The notes: generated by a model not told the origin, from the letters alone. A stretch of DNA of 64,000 nucleotides from Euglena gracilis (GCA_039621445.1 CP154954.1:24378954-24442953), one strand, 5' to 3'; positions 34,750 through 44,700 are shown, counted from the first letter of the stretch. Made by a program: numbers and translations.

Positions 34750-35512
34750 CAAAAATAATCTGCCACAATGAAAAATAAGGCCAATATGGGACGATTTCTA
34801 ATATCTATCCTTGGTGTAACTTCACGCACTGCTCCAGCAACCCGGCATTGTTTTTCCTCCTGAGACTTGTGTGCGAAGCGGGCCACGGGCGACGGCGACT
34901 TTCTGCGTGCCCCTGCGCGGCGTTGGACCGGGAGGGAGGGGCCTCGCCCCACCTCGCCGCCGTCATCGCCAGCCTCCCTCCCCTGCGCTGCTCTCCGCCG
35001 TTCGCGCCCAACCCTGCGGCTCGCTGCCTGGGTCGGTGGTGGGGTGGTGCTGGTCAAACACCTCCAGCGGCAAATCCCGACACATCCCGACAAATCCCGA
35101 CAACCCTGTTTGGGCCTCCTGTAGGTGGGGTTCTGACGAATCCCGACACATCCCGGCAAATCCCGACAACAGCTCCATCATTTTTGCAACAGAGATGAAA
35201 TTGCCCAAAGAAGGTTGTTTGATCGGTCATTGGTTTACACAACCTGGTTTTTTTGGCTATGATTTTATTTGGTGACTCTTCTTTTGTTCTCTTTTATTTG
35301 GTGACTGATTCTTTTCAAAGTTTTTTTTGAAAATGAGAGTTTAATGTTTTTGTTTTTTTTTCAGTATTTTGGCACAAGAACACCCCACATCATTGCTCTT
35401 ATTCATCGGTATGGGTTTGACCAAAGTCGCCAGTTTTTCTGCTTTTTTTTAGGTTTTGTTTGGTTAATACCCCCTCCCCCTTTGTCCTTGGCAACTGCAG
35501 TTCTATGACACC
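34750..35512. other. No gene seen; GC island and TCCCGACA repeats
   Basis: 34870-35040 is a GC-rich island related to 9130-9420. At 35073-35105 and 35139-35170 the unit AAATCCCGACAC/ATCCCGACA repeats in two clusters separated by about 35 bp. The rest is AT-rich. No recognisable protein. Confidence 0.5.
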
Positions 35513-35812
35513 CAGGGATTTTTTTAAGTTTGGACCCCCGGGGGGGGGGGAGGGGTGGGCTAGGTTGGCTGGGTCTGCCGCACCCCCCCCCCCCCCGGGG
35601 GGCGGTACCCCCCGGAGGGGGGTGGGATATACTTTTCGGCGCCGCAGGCGCCGAAAAAATTCTATTTTTAGCACTTTTCGCGATTTTTCGGCCATTTTTT
35701 GTGGGTCCCCCGGACCCCCCTGCCCCCCCCGGGGGGGCCCCCCCCCCCAGGGGGCGGGGTGGCTGGGGGGGGCCCGCCCCCACCCCCCCCCCCGGTCTTA
35801 AAAAAACCCCTG
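35513..35812. mobile_element. CAGGG hAT-like MITE, intact copy
   Basis: It begins CAGGGATTTTTTTAAG and ends CTTAAAAAAACCCCTG. The 8-bp repeats ATGACACC at 35505-35512 and 35813-35820 flank it exactly. Subterminal GTTTGGACCCCCGGGGG, C/G homopolymer blocks and a central TCGGCGCCGCAGGCGCCGA hairpin (35637-35655) follow. Length is 300 bp with no coding capacity. Relatives lie at 8388 and 23706. An 8-bp duplication with CAGGG termini is the hAT pattern. Confidence 0.9.
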
Positions 35813-36005
35813 ATGACACCCCCCCCATGTCAATCACAATCACATTTTCCCTGTACTTTGGCAGGTCAAGGACAAGGACGGGGGGGGGGGGGATGTACAA
35901 GGCCTCAGAAAGAAGCTTGGCAGAAGTGTTTGAAATCATCAGTTCAATGGAACTGCTTTAGAACTGCTTGGAATCCTCCAATTGTTTTGGGGCTTCGTTG
36001 CACCT

Positions 36006-36784
36006 TCACTGTTCTCCAGCCCTTAAGCTACTCGCTTTCCCTACCACATGGGAAACGTGCGGTAAAAGTGTAGGGGGTAGGGGGGCGGCGGCTTTCTCTT
36101 TACCCCTGGAGTAGGAAACGGTGTTTTCGGTTGTTGAAAACGTTGTGGCAAGGCGGGGGGACGTCTGGGGAGACGGATCGGGGGAAAAATTAGGTGGTGA
36201 AGGTTGTGTGCATGCAGTAGTACGCAAACCAAGGGAGGGGCAATCCACAACCAGGCGGTTCTGACGCAAGAATGGAAAACCCAAAATTACATCAGAGCCG
36301 CGGACACCCGATTCGTAACTCCAGGTACCCAGAAAATTTTGTATTTGTCGGGGTTGTGGGTGGTGCTTGGGGATGATAGGGAGGAGTATGTCCAAATAAG
36401 CATCCCAAGAAACCACCGCACATGGGGCTGTTGCCAGCAGTCATGATTTTGATGAGGTATTTGGTTTTCACCAAGAGGGAGTTGGGAATTACTCCTGTTC
36501 GAAAGAGAAGGGGAATGCGACACCCTGTGTCGGCCAAAACTTTGCATTTGGTTGAAAAATTTTGTGTTCGGATTTCCGCCTGGACCAAAAGTTCCATGGG
36601 GAGTACGCAAAGGGCAGGATCTCGCGTAAGCCCAATGCTCTCTCGCGTCTTCCGAACATGGAGGGGAAGGGCATCAGCAGGCATCTCTTTATGGTTTTGC
36701 AGACCCGGAGAGAGGGTTGCCAGAAAGGTGCAGCGCTCTTGGTGCCTCTGATGCTCCGGTGCCCAAAAGTCATTCAGAAGGGAA
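36006..36784 (-). pseudogene. Retropepsin-like aspartic protease relic
   Basis: The minus-strand frame 36684-36292 reads VLADTGCRIPLLFRTGVIP, with the catalytic DTG at 36531-36523, then IMTAGNSPMCGGFLGC, corresponding to the flap region. It then reaches GYLELRIG. An overlapping frame (36416-36006) supplies DVILGFPFLRQNRLVVDC at about 36293-36240, matching the C-terminal hydrophobic ILG-type motif of retroelement proteases. The two halves are in different frames, so the gene is broken. Reverse transcriptase would be expected at lower coordinates but MITE-rich DNA lies there instead. An LTR- or DIRS-type retroelement is the likely source; a DNA-damage-inducible (Ddi1-like) host protease is less likely because of the flanking decay. 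Confidence 0.65.
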
Positions 36785-36861
36785 TTTCGTCTGGTTGGGA
36801 CTCAGCCCGGATATAAACCAGACCCCCCAGGTATGTCGGCCGCACTTAACGTGAGGGGTTC

Positions 36862-37218
36862 TTAAAGTGCCCGCGCCAATGTTTTGCGTTGATGACCCCG
36901 ATGCCAGCAACGAGCCCAGCAACTGCTTAGCGGGTCACGGGTGGCACGCTGCGCTGTCCCTCCGCTGCCTGTGAGACCGTGAGAGGTGGTTGGCCTGCGC
37001 TGACCCCTGCTGTGACAACAGGACACCGTGGTGCAGCTGCCTCTCGAGCTCAAGGCGCATCGCGTGCAGGTTTCTCTATTTGATCGGTATTCTTTCCGGG
37101 GCGTCATGTTATGTCGCAAGGTGGCTATTCTGGATGGGGATGGGAATAGCTGATGGCGAAGTTCAAACTGGTCCGCAGCGAATTCCCTGCGATCCATGGC
37201 CATGGATTCATTTAACAC
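36862..37218 (-). pseudogene. Possible upstream part of protease retroelement
   Basis: A 118-codon minus-strand frame starts LNESMAMDRREFAADQFELR, after the initial Met. It lies directly 5' of the protease relic on the same strand, where Gag would be expected. It has charged and glutamine-rich stretches but no zinc knuckle that I can see. The second half looks less protein-like. I call it only because of strand and position. Confidence 0.25.
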
Positions 37219-38373
37219 CTGCGTGACCCCTCCGGGGGGATTTCGCGAGTAGGTGGGTGAGTGGGTCGCTCGACCCCCTCCCTGGGGCGTGCCTTGATCC
37301 TTGGGCAGGATTCTTTTTTTTGGGAAGTTTGCACCCCGAGGCTGCTATGGGCAGGCAGGAGGGTAGGGCATCAACCCCTGGGGGGGGGTTGGAATTTGGG
37401 CATGGGTGGTGCTATAGCACACCCACTGATTATTAGGCTTGCTTGGCAGGCATCGGGCCCAAAACCTCCTCGGGGGGGGGTGCCTGCTTTGAGCAAGCAC
37501 CCCATATCACAAGGCATTCCCTTCCCCGCATATGGTAGGCTGAAGATGACACGAAGAGAGGGACGCTCTCTCACCCACCAAACACCCCCCCACACTACCT
37601 CCACGCCCCCCACAGTACCCCACACTTAGCTGTGTGGGCTCCACTTTATGACAACCCCCGGTCAAGTGACATCGCAGCGTCACCCTTCCGGGACCGGTTG
37701 GTTGGCATGGTCCTTTCGGACTTGACTGCACTGCCCTCCCTGCATGGGTAGCAGGGGCGCCCGAGGGACCACACAGTCGAAGGCTTGTGGCTGTCTGGCA
37801 GGCCCTTCCGGGGCCATGTTCCAGGACAATCATATGGGGGAGGTGGGGGTGTGTGGGACTGTGGAGTTGTGGGGTACTGTGGCCAGCAATGACCAGCAAC
37901 AGCCGATTTTTTCCCTTTCTTTGAACGTTCTCCCCTGGAAATACCTTTCAATCAAGGATTAATTTCTCTATTCCGATAAATTGTTGATGAATTAACCGGT
38001 CGGAGAGAATGGGGCATTGAAGTTGTCACTGCTTTTAACAGGAAACTCGTGAAATTTGGTGAGTTGGATGTCTTCTGCAACCTCGGGACAAAATATTTCC
38101 ATGATTTCTCTGAGGACGAAATGAAACCAGCATTGAAACACAGGGCCGTCTTTTTTTTGTTTTAGAAATTTCCATCGCATCACATTCAACAATCCTCCAG
38201 AGAAAGCACCAAATATGCCCCACTTCCCCTGGTTTGGCCCCTCTGCTGCTTACATGCAAACTTGGTCCCCTAGGCCAGGCGGCCAACCTTAGGGGGGGAG
38301 GTCAAATTTGAATGTTAAGAATTTCAGCGGCCAAAGCAAAAGTGCAAAAGCTAAAGGTCAACTTTAGGCTTTA
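37219..38373. other. No gene seen; GCAGGCACC palindrome modules
   Basis: At 37340-37510 there are GCAGGCAGG, GGTGCTATAGCAC, GGCAGGCATC and GGTGCCTGC modules. They resemble the palindromic element at 50735-50990 and parts of 55330-55370. The remainder has no recognisable coding sequence. Confidence 0.45.
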
Positions 38374-38731
38374 CCTCCCCCCCTTGTCGTTGACACGGCG
38401 TGTCGTTGACACCCCCCCCGTGTCAACGACACTTTCCTGGAACATATTTTTTTCTTTTGCGTTGGCCACAGTTTCTGACAAATTTCAGCCAGGACATTTC
38501 AAAAATGGGTTGAATCTTCTTTCCAGCCATGGCTTCGAATGTCATCCTCATTCGCACCGGCCACAGTGTGGCGGACATGCATTCATGGGGTCATTCATTG
38601 TCACTGGTGCGGTCGTTTTTGTTTTTTTGGGTATTGTGTCGTTGACACGGCGTGTCGTTGACACCCCCCCCCCCCCGTGTCAACGACACTTTCCTGGAAC
38701 ATTGGCGTGTCAACGACAAGGGGGGGGGAGG
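38374..38731. mobile_element. TA-flanked element with TTGTCGTTGACACG termini
   Basis: It begins CCTCCCCCCCTTGTCGTTG after TTTA and ends CAACGACAAG, a G run and GAGG before TATT. The termini are inverted over about 24 bp allowing homopolymer length change. Inside, GTGTCGTTGACACC and GTGTCAACGACACTTTCCTGG units are repeated near both ends. The CCTCCCCC terminus and TA flanks match the nested element at 30141. Non-coding. Confidence 0.8.
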
Positions 38732-38814
38732 TATTTTCAATCATGGCCCTGGCCAAGCGCACGGGGGGGGGGGGGGGGAAAATGCCCTTTGTATTAGGGG
38801 AAATTTTTTTCTCC

Positions 38815-39735
38815 TTATCCTTCCACCCAATGCATCAAAACAAACACTTCCCCACCCCTCCGCGGGAGGAAAGCTGATTCCCAGCTTGGTGGCGGTAATT
38901 GCTTGGCGTCTGCCAGGACGCGGATCACCGGGGCGCGCTGGCCCACAGCGAGGACATCTACCGCGAGGGACGAATCATCGAAGAGCAGGGCTCCTTGGGG
39001 GAGAAGCCGACGGACAGTGTCTCCATCCAACTGGGCTGGGCAACGATGCCGGTCGACTACGGCCAGGATCGAGATGACCGTCGCCGGATCCTCAAACGGG
39101 AGCTGAAGGTGCACCCGTTCCACCCACCGCTCCAGATGTGGGCGCGGGGGTATGATAAGCAGATGGGGACCACCCGGACCCCAAGGCTGCACCTCTTTCG
39201 TCCGCAAGGCGGCGGTGTCCGAGATATCCACACCGGAGAGGAAATCACCGCCCACGAGGCGCACACCGTGCAGGCTCACCACTTGGTCAGAGACCAGGTC
39301 CGGGGCCAACGCGCGCAGCCATTTAGGGTTCAACCGCGTGTCGTAGACGCGGATGGGGACGTCCGGGGCGACAGCTGGGGGAAGCCCCCAGCCGGCGGCA
39401 CGCAATGTACCAGCAAGTTGAAGGTCCCGTAGCTGTCGCGGTTCTAGTCGTACCGCTGCCGTCAGTGTGCGTCGTTGCGCGGAAGCCGAATTCCCGTGCA
39501 GCGCATGTTGTCGCCGGTTCCGGAGCCGCCGGTTGAGGGACCAGGGTGTTGAGGGAGCGGGCAGCCTAGGGGCGGCCATCTTGGCGGCCCGACGGAGTGG
39601 GTCGGTGGAGCTGGAACATCGGGATGCTGAGGGGGGGGGGGGCTCTGAACAATGCTGGCAGCATGAAGCTGCTTCCACACATGGGGGCTTGAGTGCGAGC
39701 CTGTGTGCCTGTGCTTTTGGCAACCAACCTCGCAA
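38815..39735 (-). CDS. Unassigned 306-codon ORF, GC-rich
   Basis: I do not recognise the protein. The minus-strand frame is open from a Met at 39735 to a stop near 38815. Its middle (about residues 90-265) looks protein-like: LEPRQLRDLQLAGTLRAAGW, PIRVYDTRLNPKWLRALAPD, DQVVSLHGVRLVGGDFLSG, PHLLIIPPRPHLERWVERVH and TVISILAVVDRHRCPAQLDG. It has alternating hydrophobic strands and few homopolymers. The N-terminal 60 residues and C-terminal 25 run into poly-G/C and are doubtful. It lies between a TA element and an hAT-like MITE and upstream of the LINE, on the opposite strand. It may be a fragment of a retroelement or a host exon; GC-rich shadow reading is possible. No catalytic motif is visible. 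Confidence 0.45.
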   Translation of the reverse strand: MRGWLPKAQAHRLALKPPCVEAASCCQHCSEPPPPSASRCSSSTDPLRRAAKMAAPRLPAPSTPWSLNRRLRNRRQHALHGNSASAQRRTLTAAVRLEPRQLRDLQLAGTLRAAGWGLPPAVAPDVPIRVYDTRLNPKWLRALAPDLVSDQVVSLHGVRLVGGDFLSGVDISDTAALRTKEVQPWGPGGPHLLIIPPRPHLERWVERVHLQLPFEDPATVISILAVVDRHRCPAQLDGDTVRRLLPQGALLFDDSSLAVDVLAVGQRAPVIRVLADAKQLPPPSWESAFLPRRGGEVFVLMHWVEG

Positions 39736-39736
39736 C

Positions 39737-40169
39737 CAGGCTTTTGCTTAAAGACCCCGGGGGGGGGGTGCTGGCTAGCCTATCGGCTAGACATTGGAAA
39801 AATTGGACTAGCTGGACCCCCCTCCCCCGGGGGGGGAGGGGGTCCGGGGGTCCCCCCAACTGGAAAAAAAAACTTGGAAAAAAATGGAAATGAGGTTTTT
39901 AATGGGTTTTTGGCTGATTTTGTTTCCAAAACTTCCCAAGAATCGCCAAAAAAGGGCAGTTTTGGTCATTTTTGGGGTCCCAAAAAAATTTCTGACGCTT
40001 CGCGCCAGTCACTGGAAAGAAAAATTCCACTAGCTCGCCCTGCTAGCAGACCCCCCCCCCCCCGGAGGGGTCTGCTAGAAATCCCACTAGCCAAGTTGGA
40101 CTAGCTGCAGTCCGCAGCTAGCCCCCCCCCTGGGGGGTGGGGTACTGCAATCCCTTAAATAAAAGCCTG
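39737..40169. mobile_element. CAGGC hAT-like MITE, intact copy
   Basis: It begins CAGGCTTTTGCTTAAAG and ends CCCTTAAATAAAAGCCTG. The 8-bp repeats CTCGCAAC at 39729-39736 and 40170-40177 flank it exactly, with T at position 2 and A at position 7 as in the hAT target preference. Subterminal GCTAG/CTAGC hexamers recur on both sides. The centre has GACGCTTCGCGCCAGTC. It is inverted relative to the copy at 51403. No transposase. Confidence 0.93.
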
Positions 40170-40279
40170 CTCGCAACAGCGATCGACCTTCAACAAAACA
40201 GCTTTTCACCAAGAAAAACTGTTTGCAAACTGTTGGGGGAGGGAATCCAAATTGTATCGGGGGGGGATGCCCATTGGGG

Positions 40280-40780
40280 ACCGAATGTCTGGCCGGGAGA
40301 GGGCTCCTCCTCCACCTGCTCCAAGCCATCAACGAGACGCGCTCCGTTGATCGCCCATTCCGGGCGGCGGCGCGCCGGCAACGGGCGGGGTCGCCGGAGC
40401 TGTGGCCAGGGACCGAGGCCGAGGTGGTCAGTGGACGGCGCGCCAGGAGGGCGGGGCCTGGCCGCTGTCCTGAACCGGATCAAACCACAGCGTCAACCGC
40501 GCTGGTCCCCCACGGGGTCGCCCGGCTTCCTCCGGCACCGTCGACCCCACCGGCCTCCGCCCTCCTCTGGTCCCTGGGCGCCTCCCTCATTGTTCCGCCG
40601 GGTTGGGAGGCGGGACCACGTGGGGCCGTTGGGCCCGGCCGGGGGGCTGGGGCACGAGGGGGTGCAGCCCATCGGCTGCCTCTTGAGGGAGCGTCAGGGG
40701 AAGAAGAACTGCACGTCGTAGCCCTGGGGGCAGGGCGGTACAGGAAGACCACGGTGGGGGGGGGTCGACTCCCGCCCACC
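40280..40780. repeat. Inverted partial copy of segmental duplication A
   Basis: In reverse complement it resembles the first part of A1/A2. The GGAGAGGGCTCC-type stretch at 40297-40310 followed by CTCCACCTGCTCCA is the complement of TGGAGCAGGTGGACCCGGAG at 20220. AGCCCATCGGCTGCCTC (40666) is the complement of GAGGCATCCGATGGGCT at 19847. Apparent ORFs are shadows of GC-rich sequence. Confidence 0.7.
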
Positions 40781-41102
40781 GTGGCACCCGTTCAAAGAAA
40801 ATTCCTTTGGCACCAAGGCGCCGAAAGGAAATTTTGACCTAAAAACTGGCGGCACCGAAAATACGGGAAGGCCTGGTGGGGGGGACCCCTCTTACCCCCC
40901 ACGAACGTCGACCCCCCCCCCCGACCCACCACCCATAACGTTGCGGGGATTCCCGTCCAGCCTTGAACAAGGTCCTCGTCGCCATGCGAGTGCGTCGGGC
41001 TGGGCCGGAGCATCTTCCCCTTCACGGCTCTTGGATCCGTGGCCAAGGATCCAATCAGGGTCAGGCCATCCCTGACCCTGAACCCTCGCCACTTGAGTTG
41101 CT

Positions 41103-42154
41103 GTGGGTAGAATATGTGGCCCCCCGGCCACTCGGCAACGCCATGTGGCCAAGGAGGCCCGTCGCACGCTGGAGAAGCTGGGTATTTTGTTTGGTCAAGC
41201 ACATCGCCTGCAGCAGGTGACCGAATCTCACGGCGGTGTGACGGCTGTATTGGCCGTCCCGCAGGTGGAAGCAGTGCGATGGCTGCACGGCTCAGACCAT
41301 TCCGGCTTGTTTGTCCGTCCGTACTGGTCAGCAGACACTTCCCTGGACCTGCACCACGGCAAATACAACCTCTTCTGGCTGTGAGGCCGGCGCGGTGAGG
41401 CTGCGGCGCTCTGGATGGCATCGCGGGCCTCTTGCTCTCTGACAAGGACGTGGCGGTCCGAATCTCCGGTGCCGCAGAGTGGTCCGACTTGGAGGCGCAG
41501 ATCCGCTTCCTCCTTGGGGACCCGAAGGTCAACATCCACCAGCCGGTCCGGGATGCGGCTTGGTGGCGACTGGCTCCGCTGGCTGACGCCGACGTATTTC
41601 GGTTGTTTGACCTGATCGCCGAACTCGGCTTGAAGCCCTTGCAGCTACGCCTTGTAGCAGCGGGGCCATTTCGTCCAGCTGCCTATTTCCTGGCTACTGG
41701 TACGCCGTGCAACTCCTTGGACAATGGCGGATGGGGTCACTCTTGCGCCGCGGTTCTCTCTTCTGCTTCCCCGCCGCCACGCACTCCCGTGAAGAAGACC
41801 TCGCTAGGCCCCGCATTTTCACCGTCCTCCACCTGGGGTGCCCGTCAGCCCCCCGGCCCCCCTGCCGTGCCGGCGGTTCAGTCCCCCCTGCCTCGGTGGC
41901 CACCGCACCCTCGGCCTGCGGCCACCAGCGCCCCGAGTTCCCGCGCCGCGAGGCGCACCGCCCAGCGCCAGCAGCCTGCAGCGTGCCAGTCTCCACCTGC
42001 CGCCAGCTTTCCCCCGATCCGCCCCTCGCCGCCCGCATCCCCTCCCGGCTTCACTGACCTGGTCATGGAACTGCGCATCCTGTGGCAGGCTCTCAATCGC
42101 CAGGCTTTGGAGCTGCTGGACCTTCGCCGTGAAAATGCAGATCTCCGCCGCTAG
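41103..42154 (+). pseudogene. LINE ORF1 relic with C-terminal coiled coil
   Basis: The first piece (41103-41384) includes RTLEKLGILFGQAHRLQQV and SADTSLDLHHGKYNLFWL, ending at TGA. After a frame change the second piece (41432-42154) reads LSDKDVAVRISGAAEWSDLE, AQIRFLLGDPKVNIHQPV and PLADADVFRLFDLIAELGLK. A proline/alanine/serine-rich linker follows, then ELRILWQALNRQALELLDL with RRENADLRR, a short coiled coil, and a TAG. Its position before the endonuclease identifies it as ORF1. The globular region is not a family I can name. Mutated by at least one frameshift. Confidence 0.65.
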
Positions 42155-42495
42155 CTCGCCGCTGCCCGCCCCGCCCCCCGCGCGGACCTCTTCCAACACC
42201 AGCCCTATGTGTCTCCCAGCCCCCCGCCTCCCCGATTGTCCGACGCAGCCCTGCTGAGCTAGGATGAGAGGATTGCAGCCGCTCTACAGGACCTGCCGCC
42301 CTTGGCCGTCGCGCGACCCGTCACTCCACCGGACACCATCATGAGGGACGCCGAAGATGACACGCGTGGCTGTGCCCGTGATGCGGGTGAGGCCACTCAG
42401 CAGCCAGGAAGCTCTTGCGCGCCGCCTCGGTGGAGCGCGGGCGCAATGTCTAGCCCGTCAAAGCTGGGGGCTTCTGCCTCCCCTGGGGATTCCCA
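42155..42495 (+). pseudogene. LINE inter-ORF linker with in-frame TAG
   Basis: The ORF1 frame stays open past the TAG at 42152-42154, through LAAARPAPRADLFQHQPYVS, to a second TAG at 42259-42261. It then reads DERIAAALQDLPPLAVARPV and runs straight into the endonuclease start. This may be the N-terminus of ORF2, or ORF1 and ORF2 may have been a single frame. Both stops are TAG, one base from CAG. Confidence 0.5.
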
Positions 42496-43030
42496 GGTCC
42501 CCGTCCTCCGGATAGGGACTTGGAACATGTCCCACTGGACGCCTGCAAAGGCCCTCGCTCCGCGCCCCACCTGCCCCGCGGCCTCCTCCCGCTGTCCGTC
42601 TATGCCCCCCTGGACCGCCAAGCCGCGGAGCGTGCTTTGCGGCTTTGACCTCTGTCTCTGCCTTTGACCTCGCCTTCGAGGAGCTGTCCCACTCCTTGGA
42701 CATGCAGGTCCCTACCCTACTCCTCGGCGTCTGGAACGGCTCCGTCCTCCCTTTGCAGGGCCACTCCGGCCGCCGGCGCCACCTGCTCTCCCACCTGACC
42801 GGCCCCAGCGCTCCCCTGGTCGGACGTCCACGCCAACCTGCTGCCCGTGCCCCTACCCATGACCTTCCGCTCGCCCCTCTACTCTGGGGTCGTCACGGCC
42901 TCCCGCATTGACCTGATCCAGCCAACTCCGCCGTCCTCGCTCTACTCCGGTGGACGAGGACTTCCGTGACGGTGGTCACTCCCCGGCGTTCGTCTCCCTC
43001 GCCCTCCCCAGCGGCCGCATCGACTGGCAC
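42496..43030 (+). pseudogene. APE-type endonuclease relic of LINE ORF2
   Basis: The N-terminal strand of the endonuclease/exonuclease/phosphatase fold is clear: LRIGTWNMSHWTPAKALA (from about 42506). In a second frame LPLSVYAPLDRQAAERALRL follows, corresponding to the VYAP motif. In a third, FEELSHSLDMQVPTLLLGVWN aligns with the GDFN motif, with V in place of the metal-binding D (42729-42731). Later SRIDLIQP matches the SRID motif and GGHSPAFVSL matches SDHxPV, with G in place of the catalytic D. Frame changes and these substitutions indicate an inactive remnant. Confidence 0.75.
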
Positions 43031-43930
43031 CCACCGCTTCCGCGTCCGCCCCCCCTACTGTGCGGCCCGACCTCGCCTCGTCCGAGCAGTGGTCCGACGT
43101 GCTGCTCCGATGGTATTCCACCCCGGAGGCCGCTGCCCTGTCCCCGTCTGCCGCACACACCCTGGACTTCCTCTCCCGCGCCATCCACACCGCGCTGGAC
43201 CTCTTGGTGCTCCTGGCTGGCGGCTGGTCCACCCGCTCCTCCGCCCGCCGGCCTGCTTACGACTCCCCGAAGGTGCTCCGGCTCCGTGGCATCCTCACCC
43301 TGCTACATCGCCTGGAGATGCTCTCCTCCACCCCGTTGCCGCCCGGATCCTGGCCTTGGCCCCTTATTAAGCTCCTTGACACCCTCCACCTGTGCGGCAT
43401 CCAGCTGCCCCGGTCTTCCGTGCCGTCCTTGCGCCGCGCTCTGGCTGCAGAAGCCGCTTCCTGCCGCTCGACCGTGGACAAGGAACTACAAGCCCTCCGT
43501 CGCGTGCGGAACTTCCGGTGGCATGACTCCTTACCCCGTCTCTGGCACGAGCGCCCGGCCACCATCTTCCGTTGGCTGAAGGCGGAGTCCATTCCGTTCG
43601 GATCCCGCCCATCCTGGACGCCGCCGGGCAGCCTCTCCCGCCAGGACGTGGACATCGCCGTGCGGTCCTTCTGTGTCAACGACATCCTGCGGCAGCACGC
43701 CAGCCATTGCCCTGCGGAGCAGTGGGCAGCCTTTGTGCCTTTGGAGTTTGGTGCCTACATCCTCTCCGCCGTTGGAATGGCTGAACGCCTACGTGGTCAT
43801 GATCCCCAAATTGGCCAGAGGCGCACGTCCCCAAGATCAGCGCCCCATCACTGTCCTGGAGGTGGTGTACCGCGTCTGGTCGCCATGGGTCTGCCTTTGG
43901 GCGCCTTCGCGGTCCGCGAGCCCATCGCCG
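43031..43930 (+). pseudogene. Partial reverse transcriptase of LINE ORF2
   Basis: A long frame from 43060 carries the region between endonuclease and RT, including VDKELQALRRVRNFRWHDSL, RPATIFRWLKAESIPFG and EQWAAFVPLEFGAYILSAV. A frame change then gives the start of the RT fingers: LNAYVVMIPKLARGARPQDQ followed by RPITVLEVVYRVW (about 43783-43879), the expected 'IPK...RPI...YK/RxW' block. After that the RT signal stops. The next recognisable domain is RNase H only about 280 bp on, so the palm and its catalytic aspartates are deleted. Confidence 0.8.
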
Positions 43931-44700
43931 AGGACCGCCTCCTGCAGCTACGGTGGCTGCAGTTCCTCGCCAACTCCCCCTCCCTAGTCGGTACCATCCA
44001 CCGCGCCGTCGCCTGCCCCGCCTCAAAGTGGCGCGAGCCCTCCCCCGCCCTGCAGTCCGCCCTGACGGCCCTCGGCCGGACGCTACGCCGCAATCCCACC
44101 TCCACCCTGGCCTCCGCCTGGCCTCCCTATCCCGGAGCCCGCCAACCGCTTTCCCCTTCCCGATGCAGCCTTCACAGATGGCTCCCTCGGCTCCCATTGT
44201 GGTGCGGCCGTCTGGTGCCTGGACACGAAGACGTCGCGCCTCATCGCCGTTCCCTCCCCGCGCAGCAGTTCACACTGCGAGCTCGCCGCCCTCGGCTCCG
44301 CCCTGTCCCTCCACCCCCCCCCCCCCGGAGGTGTTCACGGATTCGCTGTGCTCCCTCCAACTCCTCCGCCGATGGGGACTCCGTTCTCCGTCCGCCGTCC
44401 TCCGCTGTCCGGATCGGCTCGAGGTCTGCCACGTCCTCGCCCTCGCCCACTCATCCCCGTGCCCACCAGCCCTGCAGAAGGTCAAGGCACTCGACAACAC
44501 GGCCCTCTCCGCCCGCCACCCCCTTGCCGTAGGCAACGACATGGCCGACTCCCTGGCGAAACAAGCAGCGCGTTCCCGCGGTCTCCCCACAAGGGACCCC
44601 CCTGCCGCATGTCACGCTGCGGTGGAGCTGCTCGACGCCATGGGCACCACGGTCCTGGACATCCAGGAGCGGTTCCCCCTCGCTTGGTGGCTCCGCCAGC
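43931..44700 (+). pseudogene. RNase H domain of LINE ORF2
   Basis: A linker (SLVGTIHRAVACPASKW) precedes DAAFTDGSLGSHCGAAVWCL. All four catalytic acidic residues are visible: D in TDGS (44177-44179), E in HCELAALGSAL (44279-44281), D in VFTDSLCSLQLL (44340-44342) and D in GNDMADSLAKQAA (44547-44549). The first two lie in one frame and the last two in another. The switch falls at a run of about 13 C (44314-44326), so it may be a real mutation or a homopolymer error. This domain is the best-preserved part of the element. Confidence 0.88.

Noticed and set aside
40792-41535. 247-codon minus-strand frame at the LINE start
   Set aside because: It opposes the plus-strand LINE ORF1 pieces and covers their GC-rich codons; best explained as a shadow.
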